In this document: positions 47,142-57,966 of the stretch, piece by piece
Position numbering within the stretch: the stretch's first letter is position 1
Layout: every line of letters begins with the position of its first letter
DNA from: Vibrio proteolyticus NBRC 13287
GTDB lineage: Bacteria; Pseudomonadota; Gammaproteobacteria; Enterobacterales; Vibrionaceae
Direction: 5' to 3'
Length of the DNA: 64,000 nucleotides
Assembly: GCF_000467125.1 (NCBI RefSeq)
Contig: NZ_BATJ01000013.1
Coordinates: 1-64,000, forward strand
Notes under the pieces: model-generated
What the model was told of the DNA's origin: nothing
What the model saw: only the letters and a program-made list of their open reading frames with translations
The model's database searches: none
Made by a program: the position numbers and the translations under genes

Positions 47142-50012
47142 ATGACTGAATTACTTCAAAGCCTAAGCACACAAAATGAGTTCGTTGCACGCCACAATGG
47201 ACCAAACACAAACGACCAGCAAAAAATGCTGGAAGCCATTAATGCAGTGAGCCTCGACGCGCTGATCCAGGAAACGGTTCCGGCTCAGATTCGTCTTGAG
47301 AAACCAATGGCACTGGCTGCTGCGCAAAGCGAAGCAGACATGCTACGCACCATCAAAGCGTTTGCTGACCAAAACCAAATTAAACGGACATTCATCGGTC
47401 AGGGTTACTACAACACGTTCACGCCGAATGTAATACTGCGTAACGTCATGGAAAACCCGGGCTGGTATACCGCTTACACGCCGTATCAACCAGAAATTTC
47501 CCAAGGTCGCCTTGAAGCTCTGTTGAACTATCAACAGATGGTTATGGACCTGACTGGCATGGAAATCGCGAATGCCTCTCTGCTGGACGAAGCAACCGCG
47601 GCCGCTGAAGCCATGACACTGTGTAAGCGTGCAGGCAAGAGTAAGAGCCACGTCTTCTTTGTTGCAGATGACGTACACCCGCAAACCATAGAAGTGGTGA
47701 AAACCCGTGCTGCCTTTATCGGCTTTGACGTGCACGTTGCCCCACTGGATACCCTGACGGAAACTGAAGCGTTCGGTGCATTGGTTCAATACCCGAATAC
47801 TACGGGTGAAATCCGCGATTTGACAGACATCATCGCCAAAGCGCAAGCCAACAAAACGCTGGTTGCGGTGGCCACTGACCTGCTGGCCTCTACGCTGCTG
47901 AAACCTGCGGGTGAAATGGGTGCCGACGTCGTGATCGGTTCCGCACAGCGCTTCGGCGTCCCGATGGGCTATGGCGGTCCTCACGCCGCTTTCATGGCCA
48001 CGCGTGACAAACACAAGCGTACCATGCCGGGCCGTGTTATCGGTGTTTCTATCGATGCCAGTGGCAACCAGGCGCTGCGCATGGCAATGCAAACCCGCGA
48101 ACAGCACATCCGTCGTGAAAAAGCGACCTCCAACATCTGTACTGCTCAGGCACTGCTGGCCAACATGGCCTCTTTCTACGCGGTTTTCCACGGCGCAGAA
48201 GGCCTGCGCACCATCGCGCGTCGTACTCACCATCTGACTGCAATTCTGGCAGCGGGTCTGACGAAATCAGGTTACGAGCTGGCGCACAATAGCTTCTTCG
48301 ACACCATCACCATCAATGCTGGTGACAAAACCGCAGAACTGTACGCCAAAGCGCAAGCGGCAGACATCAACCTGCGCCTGCTGGCCAGCGAAGGTAAGCT
48401 TGGCATCAGCTTCGACGAAACCACCACCACATCAGACATCGAAGCGCTGTTTGCCGTATTTGGTGTGTGTGAAGACATCAATGCGCTGTCGAGTGACATC
48501 GCCGCCAATGAGTTTGCAGCGATTCCAGAAAACTGCCGTCGTACCTCGTCTTACCTGACGCATCCGGTATTCAACACGCACCACAGCGAAACGCAGATGA
48601 TGCGTTACCTGAAGCAATTGGAAAACAAAGACTTCTCTCTGACTCACGGTATGATCCCACTGGGCAGCTGTACCATGAAACTGAACGCCGCAGCGGAAAT
48701 GATTCCGGTGACCTGGCCAGAGTTCGGTTCCATCCACCCGTTCGTACCAAAAGAGCAGGCAGCCGGTTATGCGGCACTGGCGAAAGATCTCAAAGAGAAG
48801 CTGTGTGAAATCACTGGCTACGATGAGTTCTCACTCCAGCCGAACTCAGGCGCTTCTGGTGAATACGCAGGCCTGATCGCGATTCAGCGTTACCACGAAA
48901 GCCGTGGTGAAGGCCACCGCAATGTGTGTCTGATCCCAAGCTCTGCACACGGTACCAACCCGGCAACGGCGTCCATGGTTTCGATGAAAGTCGTGGTGGT
49001 GAAATGTGACGACAACGGCAACATCGACATCGACGATCTGGCAGCGAAGATAGAGAAGCACAAAGACAACCTGTCGAGCATCATGATCACCTACCCTTCT
49101 ACTCACGGTGTATACGAAGAGCAGGTGAAAGAAGTGTGTCAGATGGTTCACGCAGCTGGCGGTCAGGTTTATCTCGACGGTGCTAACATGAACGCTCAGG
49201 TTGGCCTGACGTCCCCGGGGTTTATCGGCTCTGACGTCTCGCACCTTAACCTGCACAAAACGTTCTGTATCCCGCACGGCGGCGGCGGTCCGGGCATGGG
49301 GCCAATCGGTGTGAAATCGCACCTGGCGCCATTCCTGCCTGGTCACATTGAAGGTGGTCTGGAAGGTGAAGACTTCGCCGTAGCCGCAGCGGATTTGGGC
49401 AGCGCGTCGATTCTGCCAATCTCCTGGGCGTACATCGCAATGATGGGCGCAGAAGGCCTGACACAGGCAACCAAAGTGGCAATTCTGAACGCGAACTACG
49501 TGATGGAGCGTCTGCGTCCACACTACCCGGTTCTTTACCGTGGCAGCAACGGCCGCGTCGCACACGAATGTATTATCGATATTCGTCCGCTGAAAGAAGA
49601 AACAGGCATCAGTGAGGAAGACATCGCGAAGCGTCTGATGGACTACGGTTTCCACGCACCGACTATGTCTTTCCCGGTAGCAGGTACCTTGATGGTCGAG
49701 CCAACCGAATCGGAAGATTTAGAAGAGCTGAACCGCTTCTGTGAAGCCATGATTGCCATCCGTGAAGAGATGAACAAAGTGAAAAACGGTGAATGGCCGC
49801 TGGACAACAACCCACTGGTTCACGCACCACACACCCAGGCAGATCTGGCCAACGCAGAATGGGACCGTCCATACTCGCGCGAACTGGCTTGCTTCCCGTC
49901 TCAAGCGGCCAAGCAATCCAAGTACTGGCCAACGGTTAATCGTGTCGACAACGTGTACGGCGACCGTAACCTAATCTGTTCATGCCCAAGCATCGACAAC
50001 TATGAAGATTAA
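47142..50012 (+). CDS. gcvP: Glycine dehydrogenase (decarboxylating), P protein
   Basis: PLP enzyme that decarboxylates glycine and loads the aminomethyl group on GcvH. 956 residues, the normal fused length. PLP lysine Lys706 in [24 protein letters not shown] precedes the ATG at 47142; the frame extends upstream into the hairpins without support. Confidence 0.97.
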   Translation: MTELLQSLSTQNEFVARHNGPNTNDQQKMLEAINAVSLDALIQETVPAQIRLEKPMALAAAQSEADMLRTIKAFADQNQIKRTFIGQGYYNTFTPNVILRNVMENPGWYTAYTPYQPEISQGRLEALLNYQQMVMDLTGMEIANASLLDEATAAAEAMTLCKRAGKSKSHVFFVADDVHPQTIEVVKTRAAFIGFDVHVAPLDTLTETEAFGALVQYPNTTGEIRDLTDIIAKAQANKTLVAVATDLLASTLLKPAGEMGADVVIGSAQRFGVPMGYGGPHAAFMATRDKHKRTMPGRVIGVSIDASGNQALRMAMQTREQHIRREKATSNICTAQALLANMASFYAVFHGAEGLRTIARRTHHLTAILAAGLTKSGYELAHNSFFDTITINAGDKTAELYAKAQAADINLRLLASEGKLGISFDETTTTSDIEALFAVFGVCEDINALSSDIAANEFAAIPENCRRTSSYLTHPVFNTHHSETQMMRYLKQLENKDFSLTHGMIPLGSCTMKLNAAAEMIPVTWPEFGSIHPFVPKEQAAGYAALAKDLKEKLCEITGYDEFSLQPNSGASGEYAGLIAIQRYHESRGEGHRNVCLIPSSAHGTNPATASMVSMKVVVVKCDDNGNIDIDDLAAKIEKHKDNLSSIMITYPSTHGVYEEQVKEVCQMVHAAGGQVYLDGANMNAQVGLTSPGFIGSDVSHLNLHKTFCIPHGGGGPGMGPIGVKSHLAPFLPGHIEGGLEGEDFAVAAADLGSASILPISWAYIAMMGAEGLTQATKVAILNANYVMERLRPHYPVLYRGSNGRVAHECIIDIRPLKEETGISEEDIAKRLMDYGFHAPTMSFPVAGTLMVEPTESEDLEELNRFCEAMIAIREEMNKVKNGEWPLDNNPLVHAPHTQADLANAEWDRPYSRELACFPSQAAKQSKYWPTVNRVDNVYGDRNLICSCPSIDNYED

Positions 50013-50034
50013 GGTTGTTGTACAAGCTTAATTG

Positions 50035-50057
50035 AAAAGCAGCCACTGGCTGCTTTT
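50035..50057 (+). terminator. Terminator of the glyA-gcv unit
   Basis: AAAAGCAGCC-act-GGCTGCTTTT, perfect 10-bp stem, 22 nt after gcvP. Confidence 0.88.
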
Positions 50058-50073
50058 CTTAAGTCTTATTAGG

Positions 50074-50976
50074 CTATTCTTGTGGTGTAGTTTTTAGCAT
50101 CAGTAACACTATCACTGCACTAATAGCCCAACTTACGAGTAATTGTAACCAAATTATTAGCTGAATTTGCGAATTGGAAAACGAAGCATGTTCAGGAATT
50201 ATGACTTTCAGCAATACGCTACACGCGAAAGGCAAGATCAGCAGCACGAGGGTTTTACCAAAACGCCACCCAATGTTGAGACAGCGACGATACAATAATC
50301 GACTTGCGAAAAAAAACACCAGTAGCCACCAAAATAAAAATAAAACGATTTCGCCAGCATCAAAACTAGTCAAGCTAACATCTCTACCATCCAATTTGGC
50401 CACAACAATAATGATAACAAACGGTATCAGTAGTGCACCATTCCACATCATCAGACGTAAGTTTTGCCAAAAGTAACCAACAGCATGAAGTTGATCGCGA
50501 CTTTTGTGTTTTGGGTTAATTTTTAGTAGTGGATGCTTTGGCTGATACCGTTCTAACTGTGGCTGCTTACGGAACCAAAATATATGTAACGTCAGCCAAA
50601 GCAAGGTTAAAACGAATTCAATCATAAAAACATCACTATTGAACACCAGACTTGTATTTGCTGAGATGTGTATCAGTGTGATTATAAAAAGCGTGGTACC
50701 TAAATTGATGATAGCTAATGGGAAAGCCATCCACTTTCCTGCCGAGCGGTAAGCCAATAGAAGGTGTGCTGTCAATAATAATAGTAAAAATACCCAGGAC
50801 ACACTAACAAACCAAACACCGGCGGTCCCAATCGCAAATATTAAAGAATCAGCAAACGTCGCTATGATTAGGATCAGCAGTTGCGCCATAAAGTAACGAT
50901 CACGGTCGAGACGCTCAGCAGATGGTTCGTAAAACTGGTTTCTCCAGCAAAGATCCTTTATTACACTCAGAATCAT
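50074..50976 (-). CDS. Polytopic membrane protein of unknown function
   Basis: About 300 residues with seven or eight hydrophobic helices and a charged cytoplasmic loop (~125-165). No recognised family motif. It is more AT-rich than its neighbours and lies beside a 660-bp gene-poor stretch, suggesting later acquisition or relaxed selection. AAAGGAG lies 14 nt upstream of the ATG at 50976; a GTG at 50991 is possible but sits too close to that site. Confidence 0.7.
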   Translation of the reverse strand: MILSVIKDLCWRNQFYEPSAERLDRDRYFMAQLLILIIATFADSLIFAIGTAGVWFVSVSWVFLLLLLTAHLLLAYRSAGKWMAFPLAIINLGTTLFIITLIHISANTSLVFNSDVFMIEFVLTLLWLTLHIFWFRKQPQLERYQPKHPLLKINPKHKSRDQLHAVGYFWQNLRLMMWNGALLIPFVIIIVVAKLDGRDVSLTSFDAGEIVLFLFWWLLVFFFASRLLYRRCLNIGWRFGKTLVLLILPFACSVLLKVIIPEHASFSNSQIQLIIWLQLLVSWAISAVIVLLMLKTTPQE

Positions 50977-51169
50977 AATATATTTATACACTCCTTTATT
51001 GTGAATTTGATAGTAGTACGGATTTATGTGTAGATAGCCGTTAAAGCCGACATTAATACAAGAAGATGTACGCGCATTGTTAACAACGACTGACGAAAAT
51101 AGACAATGTTAATAAAGAGGTAGCTATTCCTGTTTGGTTAAATACCGTAGATGACAGCAACTGGAGAAA

Positions 51170-51235
51170 ATGAAACATTTGCCTCCCTTCACCGCCTTAC
51201 GGCTTAATGGAAAAAACACACTCATTCTGCGCTAG
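51170..51235 (+). pseudogene. Possible remnant of a GcvA-like LysR gene start
   Basis: A 21-codon ORF after CTGGAGAAA begins MKHLPPFTALRL, which resembles the start of GcvA-type LysR regulators (M-x-LPP-x-x-ALR). It then diverges and stops. The surrounding 50977-51650 is AT-rich and has no other coding sequence that I can support. The match is short and could be chance. Confidence 0.25.
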
Positions 51236-51650
51236 CGATTGGAGTTGCCACCAGCTCCTTCATCAGAAGACTTGCTTCTATAGAGCATGATATGGAGGTG
51301 AATTACTATCACAACCTAAACGCTGCAATTAACTAACACTAAACAACGCGGTCTCCTTTGCAACAGAAGAATATGAATAGATTATTGACAATAAAAATTT
51401 ATATTCTTATGAGAGTTACTAAGGTATATGAAACCATTAATAGTTGCCAAATTCTGACATGAAATTAATTTTATTGATATAAAATGCTTAGCATTCCATT
51501 AAAATGGATAGAATAAATAACCTAAAAGCAACTTAATCATATTATGAATATGTCAAATTACTTGTTACAAATAACATCCTACATTAAGTGCCCGTGATAC
51601 TGTGTTAATATATAGCCCCCTCCCAAAGCACTGCTCCTCTCACAACCCAA

Positions 51651-52571
51651 TTACGAAAACTGCACCTTAAATCGTTCAATCAGAAAGTCGAGAAACAAAC
51701 GGATGCGCTTGGGCTGGTGTTGGCGACTGAGGTAAATCACGTTTAAGTCGGCATCAGCGCCAGAGGTCAGTGCGCTGAAGTTTTTCATATACCCGTTCAG
51801 TACGGTGACTAAGCGTTGCTGTTGAATATCCGCCTGAACATCAAGGACGGATTTAAGCGCGATGCCTGCACCATCCAACGCCCATTGTCGAATCACTTCA
51901 CCATCATCCGAAAAGCGTTTCGGCACCACAGTGATGGCTTTATGTTGTTCGCTGTCCTGAAAGTGCCAAGTTTTCAGCTCTTCGTTACTGCGAACCATGG
52001 CCAGGCAATCGTGCTGAGCCAGATCTTGTGGCGTTAACGGCGTGCCTTTTTTGGCTAAATACTCCGGCGAAGCGCACAGTACCCGACGGCTGGAAGCCAG
52101 CTTGCGCGAGATTAGGTTACTGTCGGCGAGTTCACCGTAACGAATCACAATATCCAGTCCGGATTCCGCCAGATTTGAGAGATTGTCATTCAGGTAAAGA
52201 TAAGGTATCACCTCTGGATACTGCGCTGAAAACTCAGACAACATGGGTGAGATGTATTGCTTACCCACGTCCCTCGGTGCCGAGATCTTCAACGTTCCAC
52301 GCACCTCTTTCGTACCGGTTTGCAATAGATTTTCCGTTTCTTTCACGTTGTCGATGATTTCCAGACAGGCCTGATGATACAACGCCCCGGAATCGGTCAG
52401 CGAGATATGGCGTGTACTGCGGTTCAGAAGTTTCACCCCGTAGCGATCTTCTAACGCTTGCAGCCGGGCCGTGACTGTAGCTGGCGACAAGCCGAGTTCC
52501 CGGCCCGCTGCTGCCAGTCCCTGATTTTTCACAATGCTGATAAACAGTGTCATATCTGCGAACTTATCCAT
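51651..52571 (-). CDS. LysR-family regulator (DmlR-like)
   Basis: 306 residues: HTH at ~1-65 (MDKFADMTLFISIVKNQGLAAAG, then SPATVTARLQALE) and an effector domain. Transcribed away from the SDR gene across ~118 bp, so probably controls the SDR-MFS cluster. Confidence 0.9.
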   Translation of the reverse strand: MDKFADMTLFISIVKNQGLAAAGRELGLSPATVTARLQALEDRYGVKLLNRSTRHISLTDSGALYHQACLEIIDNVKETENLLQTGTKEVRGTLKISAPRDVGKQYISPMLSEFSAQYPEVIPYLYLNDNLSNLAESGLDIVIRYGELADSNLISRKLASSRRVLCASPEYLAKKGTPLTPQDLAQHDCLAMVRSNEELKTWHFQDSEQHKAITVVPKRFSDDGEVIRQWALDGAGIALKSVLDVQADIQQQRLVTVLNGYMKNFSALTSGADADLNVIYLSRQHQPKRIRLFLDFLIERFKVQFS

Positions 52572-52688
52572 ACACCTTCCTATTTATTATTCGCCTGAAC
52601 TGAACAATTAATTCAAATTTTAACCCATTATCAAATTATGTCTAATCAATATACTGACTCCATCTACTCAATTCTGGAGACAGACACT

Positions 52689-53357
52689 ATGAATACAGAC
52701 AAAACCGTATACGTCGTTATTGGCGGCACATCCGGCATCGGCGCAGAAGTTGCGCGCCAGCTAAACAATAAAAACAGCGTGGTGCACGTCGCCAGCCGCA
52801 AAACCGGCCTGGACATCAGTGACGAGCAGTCGGTCTATCACTACTTCGAAGACATTGGTGCGTTTGACCACCTGATCATCACTGCTGGTTCTTACGCCCC
52901 GACAGGCAGCGTGGTTGAAGTCGGACTGGCTGAAGCAAAGTCTGCGTTTGATACGAAGTTCTGGGGCGCAATTAACGCAGCCAAACATGCCGCACGTTAT
53001 ATCAAACAAGGCGGCACCATCACGCTGACCTCCGGCATGCTGTCACGCAAAGTGGTGGCCAACACTTACGTTAAAACCGCCATCAATGCCGCACTGGAAT
53101 CCGTCACTAAAGTACTGGCGAAAGAGCTGGCGCCTGTCCGGGTGAATGCGGTCAGCCCGGGATTGACCAGAACAGAGGCTTATCAAGGCATGAGTGAACA
53201 AGACCGCAACGCCATGTATCTGCGTACTCAAACCAACCTGCCAGTCGGCAAAGTGGGGGAAGCCAGTGATATTGCCATGGCTTACCACATGTTGATTAAC
53301 AATGCTTATATGACTGGCGCCGTGATTGATGTTGAAGGCGGCGCGCTACTCAACTGA
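52689..53357 (+). CDS. Short-chain dehydrogenase/reductase family protein with altered catalytic motif
   Basis: 222 residues; nucleotide-binding GGTSGIGAEVARQL (~12-25) and the C-terminal block RVNAVSPGLTRTE are typical SDR. The usual Y-x3-K active site is not in place: aligned on AALES, the Tyr and Lys positions read Lys and Asn (KTAIN), although a Tyr stands two residues earlier. Enzyme activity is therefore uncertain. Start at 52689 after GGAG. First of four same-direction genes. Confidence 0.85.
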   Translation: MNTDKTVYVVIGGTSGIGAEVARQLNNKNSVVHVASRKTGLDISDEQSVYHYFEDIGAFDHLIITAGSYAPTGSVVEVGLAEAKSAFDTKFWGAINAAKHAARYIKQGGTITLTSGMLSRKVVANTYVKTAINAALESVTKVLAKELAPVRVNAVSPGLTRTEAYQGMSEQDRNAMYLRTQTNLPVGKVGEASDIAMAYHMLINNAYMTGAVIDVEGGALLN

Positions 53358-53433
53358 TCCAGAAAAGTCACTATGGTGCCCGACACAACTTCGTGCTGGC
53401 ACGTCAGGATTCACCTACATAGAGAAATTTGCC

Positions 53434-54621
53434 ATGAACAATAAACCAATGCCGCTGCAGGTGTGGATTTTGACGCTTGCCGCCTTCGCCATCGGGACCG
53501 CAGAATTTGTGATCGCCGGTATTCTGCCCCAAGTGGCCCACTCCCTATCGATTACCGAAGGTCAGGCGGGCTACCTGATCAGTGCTTACGCGCTGGCTAT
53601 TGTGTTCGGTGGCCCTCTACTCACCATCTACCTGGCGCGTTTTAACAAGAAAACCGTGTTGTCTGGATTAATGATGCTGTTTATCGCCGGCAACCTGATG
53701 TCTGCTTTCGCGCCGAACTACACGGTATTGATGATCAGCCGTGTGATAACCGGCCTGGTTCAGGGACCGTTTTACGGCATCGGCGCGGTGGTCGCGACCA
53801 GCCTGGTGTCCGAGAAAATGGCCGGACGTGCGGTCGGCCAAATGTTTGCCGGACTGACGCTGGCCAATGTATTAGGCGTACCCGGCGGAACCTGGATTGG
53901 GTTGCAGTTCGGCTGGCATATGACATTTCTGACCGTTGCGGCGTTCGGCCTGATTGCCCTGCTATTCATTACGACAGTGATTGCTTCTCAAGGTCATGAC
54001 AGAGCCAAAGACGTCAGAGCCCAGTTGGCCGCGTTCAAAAATCCGATGTTGCTGATCAGCTTAGCTATCACCGTTTTCGCCTGGTCAGGTTTTATGAGCT
54101 TGTACGGCTATCTTGCCCCAATTGCCACACATGTGACGGGGTATGGCGAAAACGCCGTCACCTGGATTCTGGTGGTCGTCGGGATCGGTTTAATTGTCGG
54201 CAACACCTTAGGTGGGCGTTCGTCAGACAAAAACTTACAAAAGGCATCATTGTTCTGGGCACTGGCAATGATTGGCTCACTGGTTTTAGTTGGCCTGACG
54301 GTTGACAGCAAACTGATGTTCATTGCCGCGGCATTTATCTTCGGTGTGGCTTCATTTGCCAACGTACCGGCGATGCAGTTACGGGTTATGAATCACGGCG
54401 GTGAAGGACAAGAACTGGCCGCAACAGCCAACATCTCCGCGTTTAATCTCGCCGACGCATTTGGTGGTTTCCTCGGAGGCATGGTACTCGACAGCCATAT
54501 TGGTGCCGACATGATCCCGTACGCAGCCCTTATTGTGCCCGTCATTGGCTTGTTGTTCATCATCAGCGCCAACCGCAGAGAAAACCAATTTGCCACACCA
54601 GCTAACCGCCTGTGTCGCTAA
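53434..54621 (+). CDS. MFS efflux transporter, DHA1 (AraJ/SotB-like)
   Basis: 395 residues, 12 membrane helices, with TAEFVIAGILPQVA in helix 1 and GGRSSDKNL in the loop after helix 7, typical of the sugar/arabinose efflux group. Substrate unknown. Starts 76 nt after the SDR gene; the frame reaches back into that gene without support. Confidence 0.88.
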   Translation: MNNKPMPLQVWILTLAAFAIGTAEFVIAGILPQVAHSLSITEGQAGYLISAYALAIVFGGPLLTIYLARFNKKTVLSGLMMLFIAGNLMSAFAPNYTVLMISRVITGLVQGPFYGIGAVVATSLVSEKMAGRAVGQMFAGLTLANVLGVPGGTWIGLQFGWHMTFLTVAAFGLIALLFITTVIASQGHDRAKDVRAQLAAFKNPMLLISLAITVFAWSGFMSLYGYLAPIATHVTGYGENAVTWILVVVGIGLIVGNTLGGRSSDKNLQKASLFWALAMIGSLVLVGLTVDSKLMFIAAAFIFGVASFANVPAMQLRVMNHGGEGQELAATANISAFNLADAFGGFLGGMVLDSHIGADMIPYAALIVPVIGLLFIISANRRENQFATPANRLCR

Positions 54622-54688
54622 CCCCAACATCCCGTAGCCAGGCCCCGATGTCTGGCTGCGAAGATAAATAGATAAAAAGGAAATCCAG

Positions 54689-55318
54689 ATGAAACTCTAC
54701 ATTTACGAACATTGCCCTTTCAGCGCGCGCGTCCGCTACGTTGCCGGAATGCTGAAGACTCCGTTGGAAACGATCACCATTGATTACGATGATGACCAGA
54801 CCACGACAGAGATCATTGGCACCAAACAAGTACCGCTGCTGCTTAAAGACAACGGAGACGCGCTGGCAGAAAGCCTCGACATTATTCAGTACCTTCTGCA
54901 CCTTGCAGGTTGTGACGAAACTCATCAGCCTTCACAAGCCGTTCTGGACTGGCAACGCAACGCATTTCTACCCCTGCAGAAAGTGGGCTATCCACGCTGG
55001 GCAAACATGAATTTAGCCGAGTTCAGAACCCGCTCAGCCCAAGCCGCGTGGCGCGCAAAAAAAGAAACCGAAACCCTCAACTTTGACGCGCTGCTGCAAG
55101 ACACGCCATCCATTGCCGAGGACGCCGCAGCCCTTATCCAGCAAGCGGGAGAAACGCTACGAATCAACGCATTTCAGCGCATTTCCGTTGTTGATGAAGC
55201 GATTGTCTTCTCCATCCTGCGTGGCTTTTTCAGCGCTGCTGAAATTGAGTGGGATCCGATTGTGCAAAGCTGGATGGAAGCGGTCAGCAACCAAACCCGA
55301 GTCCCGCTTTTAAGATAA
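54689..55318 (+). CDS. grxB: Glutaredoxin-2-like protein with monothiol active site
   Basis: 209 residues: N-terminal thioredoxin fold and C-terminal helical GST-like domain as in GrxB. The active site is CPFS (Cys9, Ser12) instead of CPYC, so it is monothiol. TKQVPLL carries the cis-Pro. Follows the MFS gene by 67 nt, in which an AGCCAG/CTGGCT hairpin lies. Confidence 0.88.
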   Translation: MKLYIYEHCPFSARVRYVAGMLKTPLETITIDYDDDQTTTEIIGTKQVPLLLKDNGDALAESLDIIQYLLHLAGCDETHQPSQAVLDWQRNAFLPLQKVGYPRWANMNLAEFRTRSAQAAWRAKKETETLNFDALLQDTPSIAEDAAALIQQAGETLRINAFQRISVVDEAIVFSILRGFFSAAEIEWDPIVQSWMEAVSNQTRVPLLR

Positions 55319-55329
55319 GGAGCTTCGCC

Positions 55330-55791
55330 ATGCAGATACAGGGAATGCATCACTTTACGATTCGTACTGCGCTGCTGGAAGAGACCACGGAGTTTTATCA
55401 ACGTGTGATTGGGCTGGAGGTGGGGGAGCGTCCCAACTTTGGGTTCCCTGGCCGCTGGCTTTACGCAGGCGCAGAGCCGATTCTTCACCTGGTTTACCAG
55501 CCGAATGACCGGGCCGTGGGTGCACTGAATCACTATTTGGGGGAACACACCAACATGAACGGCTCTGGTGCCATTGACCATATAGCGCTGCGCGGCACCG
55601 ATCTGGATAAGATGCAACGCCATTTAAGTCGCTTTAGTCACGTGCGTTTTCAGGAACGCATCGTTCCGGATCTGCAGGAACATCAGCTCTTCTTGCATGA
55701 TCCGAATGGCATCACCATCGAAGTGATATTTCCTTACTCAGCGGACAACCGTATCGTTGGCGAATCGCTGACGTCATTCAAGCTGCGCTAA
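55330..55791 (+). CDS. VOC-superfamily protein
   Basis: 153 residues, one glyoxalase-fold domain: MHHFTIRT (His near residue 8), AIDHIALRG and ITIEVIFPY give candidate metal ligands. AAGGAG precedes the ATG. Starts 11 nt after grxB and is followed by a terminator, so it closes the cluster. Substrate unknown. Confidence 0.87.
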   Translation: MQIQGMHHFTIRTALLEETTEFYQRVIGLEVGERPNFGFPGRWLYAGAEPILHLVYQPNDRAVGALNHYLGEHTNMNGSGAIDHIALRGTDLDKMQRHLSRFSHVRFQERIVPDLQEHQLFLHDPNGITIEVIFPYSADNRIVGESLTSFKLR

Positions 55792-55861
55792 ACGCATCAC
55801 GGATTTTGCAGCCAAAAATGTTAGATCGTTCCAGTTTGAGCCTGAAACGGTCGCCTACACT

Positions 55862-55886
55862 AAGAGCGTATTATGCGCTCTTTTTT
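55862..55886 (+). terminator. Rho-independent terminator
   Basis: AAGAGCG-N7-CGCTCTT followed by a T-run. Confidence 0.85.
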
Positions 55887-56022
55887 ATATCTACCGCTCA
55901 GAAAATCTGACATGGAGAGCAAATCCGAAAGATAAATCAGCATTTATTTCGAGCATGAAAATATAATGACAGAGCAATGACCATTGCAACACAACTAATA
56001 TAACAATTGAATAAGGTTTCCT

Positions 56023-57909
56023 ATGTTTAAGAAACTCTCTTTGAAAAACAAATTGGCCATCTCTGCCAGTGCAGCCATTATTGTCGGGGGATTGCTGGTT
56101 GAAGGTCTGTCTTTTCGGGATTCACTGCAGCGCCTGGACGTCGAAGTCGAGCAACGTCTAGAAAGTACCAGTGCGTCATACAACCAATACGTGAGCGACT
56201 GGCTGCTATCGAAAGAGCGCGCACTGACGTCCCTTTCACCGGATGTCGAAAAACGGGCCATTGTTACGCATCTGAAACAAGTACGTGATTCCGCGGCGTT
56301 TGACAATGTCTTTCTGGCGTACCCGGATGGCTCTCAGGACAACGCCAACGGCGTAATTCTGCCACCGGGTAACGATGACCCACGCCAGTGGGGCTGGTAT
56401 ACCAATGCGGTTGCTAATCCAAGCAAAGTCTTCATGGACAACCCAACCGTTGCTGCGGCAACCGGTGCTAACGTGGTCTCGCTGGGTAAAGCGCTCAATC
56501 TGCACGGCGAGCAAGTGGTGCTCGGTGCGGACGTTGAGATCAGCGATATTTTGAACAGTATGAGCAAAGTGATTCTTCCGGGCGAAGGCTATATGTTCAT
56601 TACCAACGATCAGGGCAAGATTTTCTCGCACCCGGATACCAAGCTGCTCAATCAGCCGGTGAGTCAACTTGGCCTGAATTACGCCGATATTCAAAGCATC
56701 GCCCGCGATGCACATGACCGCAAAGTCACGCTCAACGGCGACGATTACGTGATCTACGCCGACGCGATTGAAGGCACCAAGCTGACTACGGTGACAGTGA
56801 TCAGCCACGACTCGCTGATTGCACCGCTGTACGATGCGGTTTGGGGCCAAGTGATCGCGACCGGTCTTGTGGTCGTTATCTGTGTGGCGCTGTTCAATTT
56901 GCTGTGTAACATCCTCTTCCGTCCGCTCTACAACGTTTCCCAGGCATTGTCTCAGATTGCCAACGGTAACGGCGATCTAACCCGCCGAATCGACGTTGAA
57001 AACCACGACGAAGTGGGTGAACTGGCGGAGAACTTCAATAAGTTCGTGGCCAGCTTGCAGCAGCTTATTGGCCACATCCGCAGCCAGGCACAGGATCTGA
57101 ATCAACAGTCTGACATCAGCACATCACGCGCGAACCAGTCGGTCAACGAACTCAACCACCAGCAACAAGAAATTGCCATGGTCGCCACGGCGGTCACCGA
57201 AATGGCGTCCGCCACTCAGGAAATCGCTTCACACGCAGAGCAAACCGCGAAAGCCGCGCAAGACTCTTCACACAGTACCCAGAACGGTCACGATCTGGTG
57301 GTCAACACCAAAGGTTCGATCAACAATCTGGCCAATGAAGTGAACGAGGCAAGCAACGTCATTCGCGAGCTTAACCAACACGCTCAGGATATTTCGACGG
57401 TGTTGTCGACCATCCAGGGGATCGCCGAACAGACCAACCTGCTGGCGCTAAACGCTGCAATTGAAGCGGCACGTGCCGGGGAACAAGGCCGTGGCTTTGC
57501 CGTGGTTGCTGACGAAGTGCGTGTGTTGTCCCAGCGAACTCACACCTCCACCGAGGAAATTAAGTCCACCATCGATACCCTGCAACACACCACGCAAAAA
57601 GCCGTTACTCTGATGGAAAGCAGCTCTTCACTGGCGCTGGGCTCGGTCGAAGATGCGGATCGTGCAACGCAGGCACTGGATGAAATCAACACCGCCGTCG
57701 CGCTGATCAGCGATATGGCGACACAGATTGCCACCGCCGCCGAAGAGCAAACCCATGTCACCAGTGAGATCACCCAGAACGTGACGTCCATTAAAGACGT
57801 GACTGATCAACTGGTGATCGGCGCAGAAGACTCCCTGCAGCAATCCACACAATTGAAAAATCAGGCCGACGAACTTAACGCCAAAGTGGCGACGTTTAAA
57901 GTCAGCTAA
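56023..57909 (+). CDS. Methyl-accepting chemotaxis protein with dCACHE sensor
   Basis: 628 residues: TM1 (~13-33), periplasmic dCACHE domain (~34-275), TM2 (~276-298), HAMP (~299-352), and signalling domain with the hairpin tip [21 protein letters not shown]. The ligand domain has D-x-R-x-W-x-W-Y-x2-A, like the amino acid-sensing dCACHE motif (as in Mlp24 of V. cholerae), so amino acids are the likely attractants. Single gene with its own terminator. Confidence 0.93.
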   Translation: MFKKLSLKNKLAISASAAIIVGGLLVEGLSFRDSLQRLDVEVEQRLESTSASYNQYVSDWLLSKERALTSLSPDVEKRAIVTHLKQVRDSAAFDNVFLAYPDGSQDNANGVILPPGNDDPRQWGWYTNAVANPSKVFMDNPTVAAATGANVVSLGKALNLHGEQVVLGADVEISDILNSMSKVILPGEGYMFITNDQGKIFSHPDTKLLNQPVSQLGLNYADIQSIARDAHDRKVTLNGDDYVIYADAIEGTKLTTVTVISHDSLIAPLYDAVWGQVIATGLVVVICVALFNLLCNILFRPLYNVSQALSQIANGNGDLTRRIDVENHDEVGELAENFNKFVASLQQLIGHIRSQAQDLNQQSDISTSRANQSVNELNHQQQEIAMVATAVTEMASATQEIASHAEQTAKAAQDSSHSTQNGHDLVVNTKGSINNLANEVNEASNVIRELNQHAQDISTVLSTIQGIAEQTNLLALNAAIEAARAGEQGRGFAVVADEVRVLSQRTHTSTEEIKSTIDTLQHTTQKAVTLMESSSSLALGSVEDADRATQALDEINTAVALISDMATQIATAAEEQTHVTSEITQNVTSIKDVTDQLVIGAEDSLQQSTQLKNQADELNAKVATFKVS

Positions 57910-57924
57910 TCTAAAAAAGAAAAC

Positions 57925-57948
57925 AGCGGAGCTTCGGCTCCGCTTTTG
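57925..57948. terminator. Terminator between the chemoreceptor and the LysR gene
   Basis: AGCGGAGC-ttcg-GCTCCGCT with a TTCG tetraloop and TTT on both sides; serves both convergent genes. Confidence 0.88.
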
Positions 57949-57966
57949 TATAGCTGTGATACCCGT

